The notes: a model not told the origin generated them from the letters alone. Positions 16,944 to 26,914 are shown, numbered from the stretch's first letter. The stretch: DNA of 64,000 bases from an uncultured Oscillospiraceae bacterium (GCA_904397845.1 CAJFOX010000011.1:124001-188000), one strand, 5' to 3'. Translations and numbers: made by a program.

Positions 16944-17094
16944 CCTCCATTATAAAAGCCCGAAATCTTCAACAACAAAGCGCGGAACGAAATTCGCCCG
17001 CGCTCAATACACATAAAAAGGCTTTCCCTTTTTGGTATTGACCCGACATCGCCGCTGCGAGCAGGTGAGAACGAATAGGTTCCACTTTGTTTTC
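16944..17094 (-). promoter_or_regulatory. L20-type leader RNA (attenuator) of infC-rpmI-rplT
   Basis: About 160 transcribed bases before infC. It contains the block CTATTCGTTCTCACC typical of Firmicutes L20 leaders, then an A-rich/T-rich hairpin (about 17016-17034) and a GC hairpin AGCGCGG ... CCGCGCT followed by TTGTTGTTG, which looks like an intrinsic attenuator. By analogy with Bacillus, L20 binding would favour the terminator. Confidence 0.75.
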
Positions 17095-17100
17095 CCGTTC

Positions 17101-17129
17101 AGTATAACAGCAAGACTGAGCCCTGTCAA
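17101..17129 (-). promoter_or_regulatory. infC operon promoter
   Basis: Minus strand TTGACA (17124-17129), 17 bases, TATACT (17101-17106). A strong vegetative promoter in the short gap after addA. Confidence 0.8.
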
Positions 17130-17150
17130 GAGTAATGTGCAAAATTTGCC

Positions 17151-20100
17151 TCAAAAATCCAGCTGGATTTCTTTTTCAAGATGGAACGAATACAAAATAC
17201 ACGCTTTTACTTCCGTCTGTAGGCTCTGCCGTAAAATCATCCGGTAAATCCGAAGCTGTTCGCGGTACTTGTCCGCCAGCTCTTCCGCGCAGGATACGAC
17301 ATCTGTTTTATAATCCACAATCACCATTCCGCCTTCTTCCCAAAATACGCAGTCCGCCACCCCCTGTACCGTTATCTTATCCGAACCGGCGTTTTCATAT
17401 CCCATCCATTCACTGCCGACCTCCCAGAGGAAGCGGAGTTCCCGTTCCAGGCGGTGCGACGCTTTCATCCGGCGGTACAAATCGGAAGAAAAAAAGCGCG
17501 CAATGCGATCCAGGGGAATCACCTGTGCCTGGGCCGGTGTCAAAAACTCCAAGCGAAGCAGACGTTCCAGCTCTTCTGCAGGATCTGCGGCACACCTGTC
17601 GTAGTCGGCGTACTGCATAAAATGATGCAGCGCATCTCCCCTCTGCGCGCCGGAAAGCTGTTCTCCGGCCAGGAAGCGCGGTGTCTTGGTAAAAGCGTAG
17701 CGGTCGGACGCCTGTTTTTTCGCCACGGCCGAAACACCCAGCTTTTGAGGAATATGAGTGGCTTCCTTATGAGGATACCGCCATGCGCAGTTTCGCCTGA
17801 GCTGCGACAAAAAGATTTCATCTACCGGCCGGCCTTTTTCTAAAGACAAATTCTCTGCTTCTTCCGCTTGTTTCTCGGCCTGTGCAAAGACGACCCGAAA
17901 ATCTACCGTTCCCGGCTCCGGGCGCACCAATTCCATTCCCGCCCGCTCCCGCAGGCTATCGCAACTGGGATGCCGCAACGCGCACATCAAAAGCCAGGCG
18001 CCCATGGAATCTGCGCTTCGCACTACAAAAGGCCGCAAGGGGCCCTGTGCCGACAAGGACACTTTGCGCAGCATTTTGTCCGGATTCCCCGCTATGGTGA
18101 TAAACAGCTTTTCCCGGGCCCGCGTCAGCGCCACGTATAATACTCGCAGCTCCTCGCTCAAACTTGCCCGCTCATTTTCCAGCCGCAGCGCCTCCAGCGG
18201 GACAGTGGTAAATTCCTTGAGCATCCCCATATCCCGCCGCACACAGGCAAAGCCCATCTGCGGATGCAGGGCGATCCTCTCGCGCAGATCCTGCTTGTTG
18301 AAAGCCTTTGCCCCATCGCAGAGAAAAACATACGGAAATTCCAGCCCTTTGGAGCGATGAATACTGAGGATCCGCACCGCATCCCCGCTACCGCCGGACG
18401 AAGCGGGCTCAAAATCCGCTTTCTGCTCAGACAGCCGGTCCAGAAAGCGGACAAAGGCATACAGCCCGCGGCCGCCGCTTTTTTCAAAGGCGGCCGCATA
18501 ACTGCAAAGCTGGTGCAGATTGGCTTTCCGAGCCTCTCCCATGGGGTAGGCGGACACAATAGCCGGATAATCCGTTCTGGCATAGATCTCGGTCAGCAGG
18601 CCAGCCACCGGCATGCTGACTGCCTGCCGGCGCAGTTGCTGGGATTGGCGCAAAAAGGCGCCGCTGGCCTCGTCCCCCTGATGGGCGCTTTTTTGTAAAG
18701 CCGAATAGAAAGGGCCCTGGCGATCTAACAGACGAATTTTGGCGATCCTCTCCGGCGAAAAACCGAATAAATCGGACATCAACACAGTCAAAAGAGGGAT
18801 GTCCCGGTACGGGTTGTCCAGCATTTGTAAAAAAGCTGTGATCACCCGGATCTCCCGGGTCTGCAAAAAACCGTTTCGATTGTCCGCCCAGCTGTTAATT
18901 CCCTCTTTCAAAAAAGCTTCTCGATAGGCCTGGGCTTTGTTCTTCGGAGAGCGTAAGAGGATGCAGATATCCCCAAACCGAACCGGCCGGGAGGCGCCGT
19001 TTTCCCACACGCTGGCGCCGTCTGTTATCAACCGGGCGACCTGGCGTGCCACATAGGCGGCCTCCTGCTGCACGGTGCTTTCCTGTGAATTTGCAGCATC
19101 TATCAGGTGCAACTCCGTCTGCATGCCTTCCGTCTGCGGGTAGGGCGCGGCGGGGATCAGTTCCTGTTCCGACCCGTAATCCATTTCCCCCATCTTCCGG
19201 CTCATCAGCTGCCGGAAGACAAAATTGACAAATCCCGTCACTTCCTGCCGGCTGCGGAAGTTTTTCCCCAGCATGATTTTTGCAGGATAATTCTTTCCGT
19301 CGAAGGGGTGGTAACTGTCCAACTTTTCCATAAAAATTTCGGGCATCGCCTGCCGGAACCGGTAGATGCTTTGTTTCACATCTCCCACCATAAAAAGATT
19401 TTTTCCCTGTTGGGAAACGGCAAAAAAAAGCATGTCTTGCGCGCTGTTGGTATCCTGATATTCGTCTACCAGCACTTCTTCAAATTCCTGTGCCGTCTGC
19501 CGGGCCAAAGCCGTCGGCTGGTAAAGGCCATCCGTTTTTTCCATCAAAAGGCGCAAAGCCATATGTTCCAAATCAGAAAAATCCAAAAGCTTCTGCTCTT
19601 TTTTCAGCCGGGCAAATTGCTGGTCATAAGAGAGAACCAGAGAGAAGAGAGTCGCCACTTTCGGTTTTAAATCTGCAATATCCTCTTTAAATTCCTGCGC
19701 ATTGGCACAAAATTGACGCTGCGATAACCCTTTGACGATCTTTTTAATCTGGTCACGCCCAGACTGTATCCGGCGCTTTAACACGTCATCTTCGAACCCG
19801 CGCAGCGCGCCGAGCCTTCCAAAAGAGAAGGTCTTCAATTGTTGGCAGCAGCCATCCCAATCACCGGATCGCATGGTTTCCAGAAGCTGCGCCAGACGCT
19901 GGCCATCTTCACGAAACGGAGCGCCGTACGCCTTTTCCAGCTCTGGTATTCCTTCCATTTCTTCCAAAAGTTCCTGGTTCATCTGCCCGCAGTATTCCAC
20001 CGCCTCTGCTCCATAGGAAAGGATCGTTTTCCCCCAGACTGTTTCTCCTACCGCAACGGCGGGGTCATACATTTTTTCCTTTCCGGCCAGCCAATCCTCG

Positions 20101-20669
20101 TAAAACGGATGGGAGCGGATAAATTCGTATAACTTCAAAATCGTGTCGATGATCCGGCTGTCATCCCTCCCGCCGGACAACAGCTCTACCAGATTCGAAA
20201 AACTGCCGTCCTCGTCCGCGGCATAAAAGGTCTCGATTACCTGCGCCGCCGCTTCCTGCCGGAGAAGGGACAGCCTGCTTTCCTCCCCCAGAATAAAATC
20301 CGCAGGTAAGTCCAATTCTTCCGCGTGCTTGCTGATCAAATCCAAGCAAAAAGCATGAATGGTGCTGATATGGGCTCGCTCCATTAAAAAGCGCTGGCGG
20401 CGCAGATGCGGGCTGTAAGGCCTTGCAGCCTGCTCCTGCGCCAAACGCGCGTCGATCCGCTGGCGCATTTCCCGGGCCGCCGCATTGGAAAAGGTAACAA
20501 CCAGCAAGCGGTCCGCATCCACCGGATGCTCTTCATCCAGCAGCATGGAAACAACCCGCTCTACCAAAACGGCGGTCTTGCCGCTGCCTGCCGCAGCTGA
20601 TACCAAAAGCGTTCCGCCGCGGCTTTGGATCGCCTGTGCCTGTTCTGCAGTCCAGCTTCTCTCACTCAT
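17151..20669 (-). CDS. addA: AddA helicase-nuclease subunit
   Basis: 1172 residues. UvrD-type SF1 helicase: Walker A AAAGSGKT at residues 25-32, motif II EVLVDEYQDTNS, motif IV-VI region DKNF-like LGKNFRSRQEV and ALTRAREKLFITIAG; the C-terminal RecB-type nuclease has IVDYKTDVV with the catalytic Asp and Lys. Partner of AddB in double-strand break resection and Chi-regulated loading of RecA. Start at the ATG that overlaps the addB stop codon (ATGAGTGA); a longer upstream frame is out of register with homologous N-termini. Only a weak ribosome site, consistent with translational coupling. Confidence 0.96.
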   Translation of the reverse strand: MSERSWTAEQAQAIQSRGGTLLVSAAAGSGKTAVLVERVVSMLLDEEHPVDADRLLVVTFSNAAAREMRQRIDARLAQEQAARPYSPHLRRQRFLMERAHISTIHAFCLDLISKHAEELDLPADFILGEESRLSLLRQEAAAQVIETFYAADEDGSFSNLVELLSGGRDDSRIIDTILKLYEFIRSHPFYEDWLAGKEKMYDPAVAVGETVWGKTILSYGAEAVEYCGQMNQELLEEMEGIPELEKAYGAPFREDGQRLAQLLETMRSGDWDGCCQQLKTFSFGRLGALRGFEDDVLKRRIQSGRDQIKKIVKGLSQRQFCANAQEFKEDIADLKPKVATLFSLVLSYDQQFARLKKEQKLLDFSDLEHMALRLLMEKTDGLYQPTALARQTAQEFEEVLVDEYQDTNSAQDMLFFAVSQQGKNLFMVGDVKQSIYRFRQAMPEIFMEKLDSYHPFDGKNYPAKIMLGKNFRSRQEVTGFVNFVFRQLMSRKMGEMDYGSEQELIPAAPYPQTEGMQTELHLIDAANSQESTVQQEAAYVARQVARLITDGASVWENGASRPVRFGDICILLRSPKNKAQAYREAFLKEGINSWADNRNGFLQTREIRVITAFLQMLDNPYRDIPLLTVLMSDLFGFSPERIAKIRLLDRQGPFYSALQKSAHQGDEASGAFLRQSQQLRRQAVSMPVAGLLTEIYARTDYPAIVSAYPMGEARKANLHQLCSYAAAFEKSGGRGLYAFVRFLDRLSEQKADFEPASSGGSGDAVRILSIHRSKGLEFPYVFLCDGAKAFNKQDLRERIALHPQMGFACVRRDMGMLKEFTTVPLEALRLENERASLSEELRVLYVALTRAREKLFITIAGNPDKMLRKVSLSAQGPLRPFVVRSADSMGAWLLMCALRHPSCDSLRERAGMELVRPEPGTVDFRVVFAQAEKQAEEAENLSLEKGRPVDEIFLSQLRRNCAWRYPHKEATHIPQKLGVSAVAKKQASDRYAFTKTPRFLAGEQLSGAQRGDALHHFMQYADYDRCAADPAEELERLLRLEFLTPAQAQVIPLDRIARFFSSDLYRRMKASHRLERELRFLWEVGSEWMGYENAGSDKITVQGVADCVFWEEGGMVIVDYKTDVVSCAEELADKYREQLRIYRMILRQSLQTEVKACILYSFHLEKEIQLDF

Positions 20670-23600
20670 TTTCTTCACCGCCAATCTTCTGGAAGAACTC
20701 CTCCCGGGAAAAATCCTGCCGCAGGCGTTTCGGGCCGTCCTCTTCCCGACCGCAAATGCTGCGATAATCGCACCATCCGCACAAGTCGAACTGCTTTTCT
20801 TCCAGCGGCAGCGCCGGGATGTCTCCCGACCAGAGTGTTTTGACCATTTGCCGCAGCAGGGATTCGATGTACCGCTTGAGCTTTCCCAGTTCCTCCAGCG
20901 ACGCCACCGAGGATTTGGCATCTATCTGCCCGTCTTTGATCTTTGCTGGGATAAATACGCCTGCGCCGTCTGATTCCATTCCCTCCAAGACCTCTGGATC
21001 GGAAAGCAGCAAACCGTTCATTTTCAGCGCCTTTTTCTGCTGGGATTGCATCTGCTCTTCCCCTGCATGCCGGTCTGCGGGCAAAAAACCGGTTCTACCC
21101 GGCATGTACAGGACTCCGGCCGGAATGACGTTTTCCAGCTGATCCTTTCCATTTTGACAGATCGAAAACAGATAAACCAGCATCTGCAAATTGATGCCGT
21201 AATAAATATCGGTAAAATCAAAATTTTTAGCGCCGGTTTTATAGTCCACTACCCGGACATAGCGTTTTCCCCGCTTTTCCATTACGTCTACCCTGTCTAC
21301 AACACCTTCTACCCAGATCCTGCCGCCGTCAGGCGCCGTCAATTCCAACGGTGGGACGGAAGAATCCTTTGCGATGGCCAGTTCGAATGCCACCGGCTCA
21401 AAATCACAAACCGCAAACTCCATGGCCAGATGCCGGATGAGCCGGACAAGCGTGTTCGCCATCCGTGTAAACAGGTATTTAAAACGTGCCGTCTTGTCCG
21501 GTTCTCCTCCCATGGCTTCCTGCAAGTAGTCGTCCAACGCCCGGCGCACCAGACGACGGCACTCCTCTTCGGGTAATCCGCACAGCGCCTTGCCGGGGTA
21601 TTGCGAGGTTACCTGCTGCAGCACATAGTGGATCACCGTGCCCGATTCCATCGGAGACAACTGTGCCTTGCGGGGCTTTTTAATCCCCAGGCCCCGCTCG
21701 CAAAAATAAGCAAACCTGCATTGATGATACCGGTCAATCTTGGAAGGGGAAAGCCGCATTTGGCTGCCGAACAGTGCCCGGGCCGTCTCTCCTGATTCTA
21801 TGACGAATCCCTCCGGCCGAGCGGGGTAGCAAATCCGCCGGTACTGTTCGGCATAGGCACCGTTTTCCAGCAGAGAGCCCAGAGCCGCCGCTTGGGCAGA
21901 ATTCTTGTCCGTCACTCGCCCGAATACATGCAGCGCAGTTTTTTCGTTGAGCGCATAGAAGACAGGTGGTTCTTCCGAAGCTTTTTGGCATGGCACCTGA
22001 GGGAAAATATCCAAAACTTCCCTCACCATCACGGATGGCGCCATCGGAACCCCTTCAGCCGATTCCTCCGGCCAGGACAAGAACAGCCCATCGCTGGCGC
22101 AGGTCATGGCCGTATAAGCGAAGTAGCGTTCTTCCAGTACCCGCAGTTCAAAGGGTTCCGAAACGGCAATTCCTGCCAAAAAAAGCTGTTCACGCTCCCG
22201 CTCGGATAAAATCCCTTCCCGACTCACTGGGGCAGGGAACACATCTTCGTTGGCCCCGACTACAAACACATACCGGGGTGCATTAGGACGGATGCGGTCG
22301 GCAGTGCCGATAGTGACCGTATCCAACGCCTGGGGGATTTGACCCAAGTCAGCGGTAAGCAATACCACCCGCATCAGCTCGCAATGTTTTGCCAACGTAT
22401 ACGTCCGATCGTTCAGTACCATCGCATACTGATCCCACAAATCCATCATCCCGTCAAAAAGGCCCCGCACGCTGTCCCGCTCGATGTTGTCCTCCTGGGA
22501 ATCCTGCTTTTTTAATTGCTCCAGAATCTGAGCCTCTTTTAAATATTCATACAACGCCATAACCAATTCCCGCCCGTTGCAAACGCGGATCTTTTCCCGA
22601 AGCACAGTTAAAGGCTTCATCAGTCTTTGGCGAAGCGCCTCGATTTCTTCCAGTTTCCGAACGTCTTCCGCCTGCATCCTGCCAAAGCCGGACGGGTTCC
22701 ATACGAAAGGCGCTTCCCATCGGGCGCCACTGATATCCCATACATAGGCATACTCTTCCAGCAAAGCCACCTGCTCCAGGGAAAAATCCAGCAGCCCGGT
22801 TTTTAAAAGGGAAAATAAATCCTCGCTGCGGAACCGGCTTTTTGCCGCCTCCATCGCCGACAGAACCGCCGCCGTCAGCGGCTGTGACGCCACGTCAAAG
22901 CGCTCGTCCATAAAATAGGGGATTTCATAATCCGAAAAGCTGGCGCGCACTGGCTGCAAGTACGGATCCAAATCCCGCCCGATCACCACGATATCCCGAT
23001 AGCGGCACCCTTCTTCCCTTACCAGATGTGAAATACGCGCCGCCACCCATTCCATTTCTTCGTATGGATCCCGGCAGGGCGTCAGCCGGATTCCTTCTGT
23101 TTCTGAGACCGTCTTTTTCCCTTCCCGGAATAAATTTTCTTCCAGTTTCGCAAGTGCCGGCGCACGGAAGCGCACAGATTTTTGCAAAAGCACCGGTGTT
23201 TCCACCGGTATGCTGTTTTTTCTTGCCAGCTCCATCAGCCTTCCTGCCGTACGGCAGGAAGGGACAAAAATTCCGTATCCTTCCGAACGATCAAACAGGC
23301 TATCAGTGCAAAGGGAAAAGGTTACAGAGGAAGCGGTTTTCATCAGCTCTTCCAGCAGGGCGAATTCCCCCGCCATAAAGCCCTTAAACGAATCCACGAA
23401 TATGGCGTATCCCTGAAAAAGGGGGTTTCCTTTTAACCGTTCCTGCGCATCGTCCAGCTGACTTTTTTGCTCGCCAAAAGAAGAAGCCAGCAAGCTGTCA
23501 TATGTTTCATAAATCAAATAAAGCTCATCTATTTTTTCGGCAAAAGAAGCTTGGCCAATCCGGCTTTTGACCTCCCGCAACATCTGAGGGGCAATCCCCG

Positions 23601-23985
23601 CTGTGCGGAATTCTTCCATCTGGCTGGCCAATGCTGCGATAGATGCGCCGCTGCGACCGCTGTCTTGATACCGTCGCAGCACGCCCTTAAGCTGTTCCAG
23701 CGCCAGATGCATCATTAAATATTGGGCCGCCTCCTGTGGCGTCTGTCGAGCGGCGCCGCCCAGTTCCCGAAAAATCCGGTCGCAAAGACGGGTAAAGCTA
23801 TAAACCTCGACTCGAAGTGCTGAAGAAGCATCCAGCGCATGCCGCACCGCCTTTTCCATTTCCAGGGAATATTGTTCCGGCACCAGTAACAAAACCCTCT
23901 GCCCGGCGCGGGCAGCCTTCCCGGCTTCTTCCAGCACCCGGGATGTTTTTCCCGTACCGGCCGTTCCCAGAATCCATCGGATCAT
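20662..23985 (-). CDS. addB: AddB nuclease subunit
   Basis: 1107 residues. N-terminal nucleotide-binding motif GTAGTGKTS (7-15) in an inactive helicase fold, C-terminal RecB-like nuclease (VRVVDYKTGAKNFDF) and the four cysteines of its iron-sulfur cluster: one in HQCRFAYFCERG and the others in LCGWCDYRSICG. Start at the ATG after GGAGGAGAAGCAG. Forms AddAB with the next gene. An intrinsic terminator lies just 27 bases upstream, so expression may be limited by read-through. A perfect 24-bp palindrome lies inside the coding region at 23239-23262. Confidence 0.95.
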   Translation of the reverse strand: MIRWILGTAGTGKTSRVLEEAGKAARAGQRVLLLVPEQYSLEMEKAVRHALDASSALRVEVYSFTRLCDRIFRELGGAARQTPQEAAQYLMMHLALEQLKGVLRRYQDSGRSGASIAALASQMEEFRTAGIAPQMLREVKSRIGQASFAEKIDELYLIYETYDSLLASSFGEQKSQLDDAQERLKGNPLFQGYAIFVDSFKGFMAGEFALLEELMKTASSVTFSLCTDSLFDRSEGYGIFVPSCRTAGRLMELARKNSIPVETPVLLQKSVRFRAPALAKLEENLFREGKKTVSETEGIRLTPCRDPYEEMEWVAARISHLVREEGCRYRDIVVIGRDLDPYLQPVRASFSDYEIPYFMDERFDVASQPLTAAVLSAMEAAKSRFRSEDLFSLLKTGLLDFSLEQVALLEEYAYVWDISGARWEAPFVWNPSGFGRMQAEDVRKLEEIEALRQRLMKPLTVLREKIRVCNGRELVMALYEYLKEAQILEQLKKQDSQEDNIERDSVRGLFDGMMDLWDQYAMVLNDRTYTLAKHCELMRVVLLTADLGQIPQALDTVTIGTADRIRPNAPRYVFVVGANEDVFPAPVSREGILSEREREQLFLAGIAVSEPFELRVLEERYFAYTAMTCASDGLFLSWPEESAEGVPMAPSVMVREVLDIFPQVPCQKASEEPPVFYALNEKTALHVFGRVTDKNSAQAAALGSLLENGAYAEQYRRICYPARPEGFVIESGETARALFGSQMRLSPSKIDRYHQCRFAYFCERGLGIKKPRKAQLSPMESGTVIHYVLQQVTSQYPGKALCGLPEEECRRLVRRALDDYLQEAMGGEPDKTARFKYLFTRMANTLVRLIRHLAMEFAVCDFEPVAFELAIAKDSSVPPLELTAPDGGRIWVEGVVDRVDVMEKRGKRYVRVVDYKTGAKNFDFTDIYYGINLQMLVYLFSICQNGKDQLENVIPAGVLYMPGRTGFLPADRHAGEEQMQSQQKKALKMNGLLLSDPEVLEGMESDGAGVFIPAKIKDGQIDAKSSVASLEELGKLKRYIESLLRQMVKTLWSGDIPALPLEEKQFDLCGWCDYRSICGREEDGPKRLRQDFSREEFFQKIGGEENE

Positions 23986-24011
23986 CTGCTTCTCCTCCAA
24001 ACCGAAAAACA

Positions 24012-24035
24012 GGGCTTGCAATTGCTCACAAGCCC
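24012..24035 (-). terminator. Terminator between the cytidylate-kinase-like gene and addB
   Basis: 7-bp GC-rich stem (24012-24018 with 24029-24035), followed on the minus strand by TGTTTTTC. It lies 17 bases after the upstream gene and 27 bases before addB. Confidence 0.65.
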
Positions 24036-24052
24036 CGGTCCTACCCTTTTTT

Positions 24053-24682
24053 CTATTTCAATTTCGCTTTTTTTCGGATAAATGTCACCAACAGTTCCGC
24101 TGTATCATCATAGCCCAAAATGGAGGAATCCACCGAAAGGTCATAGTTCAGCAGATCATCCCATTTATGATTGGTGTAAAAATGATAATAGCTTTCTCTG
24201 GTCTTATCCGTCTTGGCAATCAAATCCTTCGCCTGCTTCATGTTCAGATGATACAGTTCCATGATCCTTTTCTGGCGCACCTCAAACGGCGCATGGATAA
24301 ACAGGCTGATATGGCAGGGATGGTCTGATAAAATGTCGTCTGCGCACCGGCCGATAATCACGCAGTTTTTTTCCGCCGCTTCCTTGCGGATAACGTCCGC
24401 CTGAATGGCAAACAAGCGATCATTTGTCAATACATCCGGATAGCTGAACGGCACCGTAAAATTGCCGTACGCTGTGGTGGAGAGGGTATATAGATAACTT
24501 CTTTCGGGTTTTTCATCCGCTTTTTCAAAGGCCTTTTCGCTGATTCCGCTTTTCTGGGCCGCCAACGACAGCAGCTCTTTATCCAGATAGGCAATGTCCA
24601 GCGTTTTCGCCAGCCGTTTTCCAATTTCACGGCCTCCGCTGCCAAACTGCCTGTTGATGGTTACTACAAAAGGATTTGTCAT
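24053..24682 (-). CDS. Cytidylate kinase-like family protein
   Basis: 209 residues. Starts VVTINRQFGSGGREIGKRLA, the modified P-loop of the cytidylate-kinase-2 family, then AYLDKELLSLAAQKSGIS, VIIGRCADDILSDHPCHISL and KTDKTRESYYHFYTNHKWDD. Such proteins phosphorylate a small molecule or nucleotide, but this branch is distinct from housekeeping Cmk and its substrate is not known. ATG follows GGAAGGAGGCATAAGCG. Own promoter upstream, terminator downstream: a single-gene unit. Confidence 0.85.
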   Translation of the reverse strand: MTNPFVVTINRQFGSGGREIGKRLAKTLDIAYLDKELLSLAAQKSGISEKAFEKADEKPERSYLYTLSTTAYGNFTVPFSYPDVLTNDRLFAIQADVIRKEAAEKNCVIIGRCADDILSDHPCHISLFIHAPFEVRQKRIMELYHLNMKQAKDLIAKTDKTRESYYHFYTNHKWDDLLNYDLSVDSSILGYDDTAELLVTFIRKKAKLK

Positions 24683-24731
24683 CGCTTATGCCTCCTTCCA
24701 AAAAATGGCTTGGAACACATTCTTCATTTTT

Positions 24732-24759
24732 ATTATAGCACGTTTCCTTCAGTTTACAA
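24732..24759 (-). promoter_or_regulatory. Promoter of the cytidylate-kinase-like gene
   Basis: Minus strand TTGTAA (24754-24759), 16 bases, TATAAT (24732-24737). The -35 overlaps the stop codon of the upstream histidine kinase gene. Confidence 0.65.
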
Positions 24760-26250
24760 GGTTTCTTCGCGATCTAGAGGCAGGATAAACCAAAAATCGC
24801 TTCCTTTTTCCAGCTCACTGTCCACCCCAAAGGCTGCGTTATGCAGTTGAAGGATCTCCTTTACAATGGATAGTCCCAGGCCCGTACCGATTACCGCACG
24901 GCGGTGGGGCGTTTTTTTGCTGTAATAGCGGTCCCAAATGCTGTCCATTTCCTCTGGCGGAATGCCGACGCCATAATCTATCACGTCGATACGCACCTGG
25001 GATGCGGTAATGTTCTGGCGTACCGTAACCCTTTTCCCCTCGCCGGTAAAAGAAATGGCGTTGTTGATCAGATTGTAAATCACCTGGCCGATTTTGACCT
25101 GATCAGCCTGAACCCAGGCATCCTCCTCAGCTTCAAATTCGACCGTATATCCCTGCTGTTCCACCAGTTTCTGGTAGCGAGACAGCGTTTTCCGGATCTC
25201 CTCAGTCAAATTAAACCGGCTTTTTTCCATCCGGCGCACACCGGCCTCTACCTGAGAAAGATCTAAAAGATCATTGACCAATAAACTCAGCCGCTGTGCC
25301 TCATCCACAATAATCTGGATATTTTCCGGTGTATTTTCACCCGGAATATCCCGCATTACCTCGCCGTAACCAATAATCATGGTCAGCGGTGTACGAAGAT
25401 CATGGGAAACATTTGCCACCAAATCTTTACGTAATCGATCCACTCGTCCCAACGCCTGGGCTGTAACGTTGAGCGTATCGCTCAATTCGGTGATTTCCCG
25501 GTAGCCATGGCCGTTGAACGAAACTTCGTAATTTCCTCTGGCCAGCTCTTTGGAGGAACGGTTGATATCCTCAATCGGCTTGGCAATAAAGCGGGACATC
25601 CATACCGCCAAAAGCCCTGCCAGCACAAAAAACAGAACGCCAATGCAAAGGATCTGCACCCTCAGCGTCCTGACAGTGGCGCTTAGCGGTGTAATCCGGG
25701 CGTTTATGCTAATCATTACCTGCGTGCCGTCCTGCCTGTCCGCGATTTGGAAATAGGAAAGGCTTTGCTGAATCTGTTCCACAGAAAAAAGCGGCTTGCT
25801 CAGCCACGGATGCTTTTTTTCCTCGGCACCGGGTTCTGATGATGGCGCGGGAAGGCTTTCTTTCCCTCCCTCGTTAAAATACATCATTTTTGTCCCGCCC
25901 TTTTCCTTCACCTTCTGGAACAAAACAGCTTTTGCCTGCGCATCCATTTCCTGCAGCGAGCAATAGCGGAATTTTCCGCTTTCCTGCAGCTGCTCTCCAT
26001 CCGCTCCAATCAGATGCACGCAGATATCCCCTGATTCTGTAACCCGGTTTAAAAGCTCTGTCAGGTCCCCGCTGTCAATGTTATCCGCGATCGTCTGGCT
26101 GTAACCGCGGACCTCGCTTTCCTTAATCATCTGATAAAACTCGTCCAGAAACACCGTTTGCAGCAGCCATAAAACAATCAGGATACAGACAGAAAAAACC
26201 GCCAGGCAGGAAAAAATCTTCCCTTTTATACTAATCTTGCCCCATCGCAA
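24754..26250 (-). CDS. Sensor histidine kinase
   Basis: 498 residues. N-terminal membrane segment (IFSCLAVFSVCILIVLWLLQ), a large extracellular region, a second membrane segment near residue 190-210 (ILCIGVLFFVLAGLLAVWM), HAMP, HisKA with the phosphorylated His in VSHDLRTPLTMIIGYGEV and an ATPase domain (NLINNAIS, DYGVGIPPEE, GTGLGLSIVKEI). No ATG with a ribosome site; a TTG overlapping the end of the regulator gene by 20 bases, behind GGGGGTAGG, is the likely start. Works with the response regulator encoded immediately upstream. The signal is unknown; the extracellular part shows no recognised sensor motif. Confidence 0.92.
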   Translation of the reverse strand: MRWGKISIKGKIFSCLAVFSVCILIVLWLLQTVFLDEFYQMIKESEVRGYSQTIADNIDSGDLTELLNRVTESGDICVHLIGADGEQLQESGKFRYCSLQEMDAQAKAVLFQKVKEKGGTKMMYFNEGGKESLPAPSSEPGAEEKKHPWLSKPLFSVEQIQQSLSYFQIADRQDGTQVMISINARITPLSATVRTLRVQILCIGVLFFVLAGLLAVWMSRFIAKPIEDINRSSKELARGNYEVSFNGHGYREITELSDTLNVTAQALGRVDRLRKDLVANVSHDLRTPLTMIIGYGEVMRDIPGENTPENIQIIVDEAQRLSLLVNDLLDLSQVEAGVRRMEKSRFNLTEEIRKTLSRYQKLVEQQGYTVEFEAEEDAWVQADQVKIGQVIYNLINNAISFTGEGKRVTVRQNITASQVRIDVIDYGVGIPPEEMDSIWDRYYSKKTPHRRAVIGTGLGLSIVKEILQLHNAAFGVDSELEKGSDFWFILPLDREETL

Positions 26251-26914
26251 AACGATAGCCTACCCCCCGCAGCGTTACAATACCCGAGCTATACGGCCCC
26301 AAGCTTTTGCGCAAAAGCTTGATATGCGTATCCAGCGTTCTCGCATCGCCATAATAATCGTATCCCCACACCTCATTGATCAGTTTCTCTCTCGTCAGTG
26401 CAATGCCGCGATTGCGCACCATGTAAAACAGCAGGTCGTATTCTTTCGGCGACATATTTACCGGCTTGCCATCTACGCAGACTACACGGGCGGTAAAGTC
26501 CACCGTAAGCCCACCGCACTGATACACTTCTTTTTTCTTCGCCGCCTCCGGCGGGGCACACCGCTTCAGCACCGCCTGGATGCGCAGCATCAGCTCTTTG
26601 GGAGAAAAAGGCTTGACCACATAATCGTCAATTCCCATCCGAAATCCATAAATTTTATCGTATTCCTCTCCGCGGGCAGACAACATAATAATCGGCACAT
26701 CGGAAAACTCTTTGATTTTCGCACAGGCAGTCAGGCCGTCCATTCCCGGCATCATAATATCCATTACGATCAGGTCAAAGGAGCCGGACCGGCACAATCC
26801 TACCGCCTGTTCCCCGTCAGAAGCCTCCTCCACTTGATACCCTTCAAAGCTTGCATATTTGGCGATGAGCTTTCGAATATTGGCTTCATCGTCCACTACC
26901 AGGATTTTATACAA
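26231..26914 (-). CDS. OmpR-type response regulator
   Basis: About 227 residues. Receiver domain starts YKILVVDDEANIRKL, with the phosphoacceptor Asp in DLIVMDIMMPGMDG and the conserved Lys in YVVKPFSPKEL; a winged-helix output domain follows (LTVDFTARVVCVDGK, MSPKEYDLLFYMVRN, RTLDTHIKLLRKSLG). TTG at 26914 with AGGGG in front gives the usual N-terminus; an ATG 8 codons upstream (26938) lacks a ribosome site. Transcribed with the histidine kinase. Targets unknown; the ABC importer next door is one candidate. Confidence 0.92.
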   Translation of the reverse strand: MYKILVVDDEANIRKLIAKYASFEGYQVEEASDGEQAVGLCRSGSFDLIVMDIMMPGMDGLTACAKIKEFSDVPIIMLSARGEEYDKIYGFRMGIDDYVVKPFSPKELMLRIQAVLKRCAPPEAAKKKEVYQCGGLTVDFTARVVCVDGKPVNMSPKEYDLLFYMVRNRGIALTREKLINEVWGYDYYGDARTLDTHIKLLRKSLGPYSSGIVTLRGVGYRFAMGQD

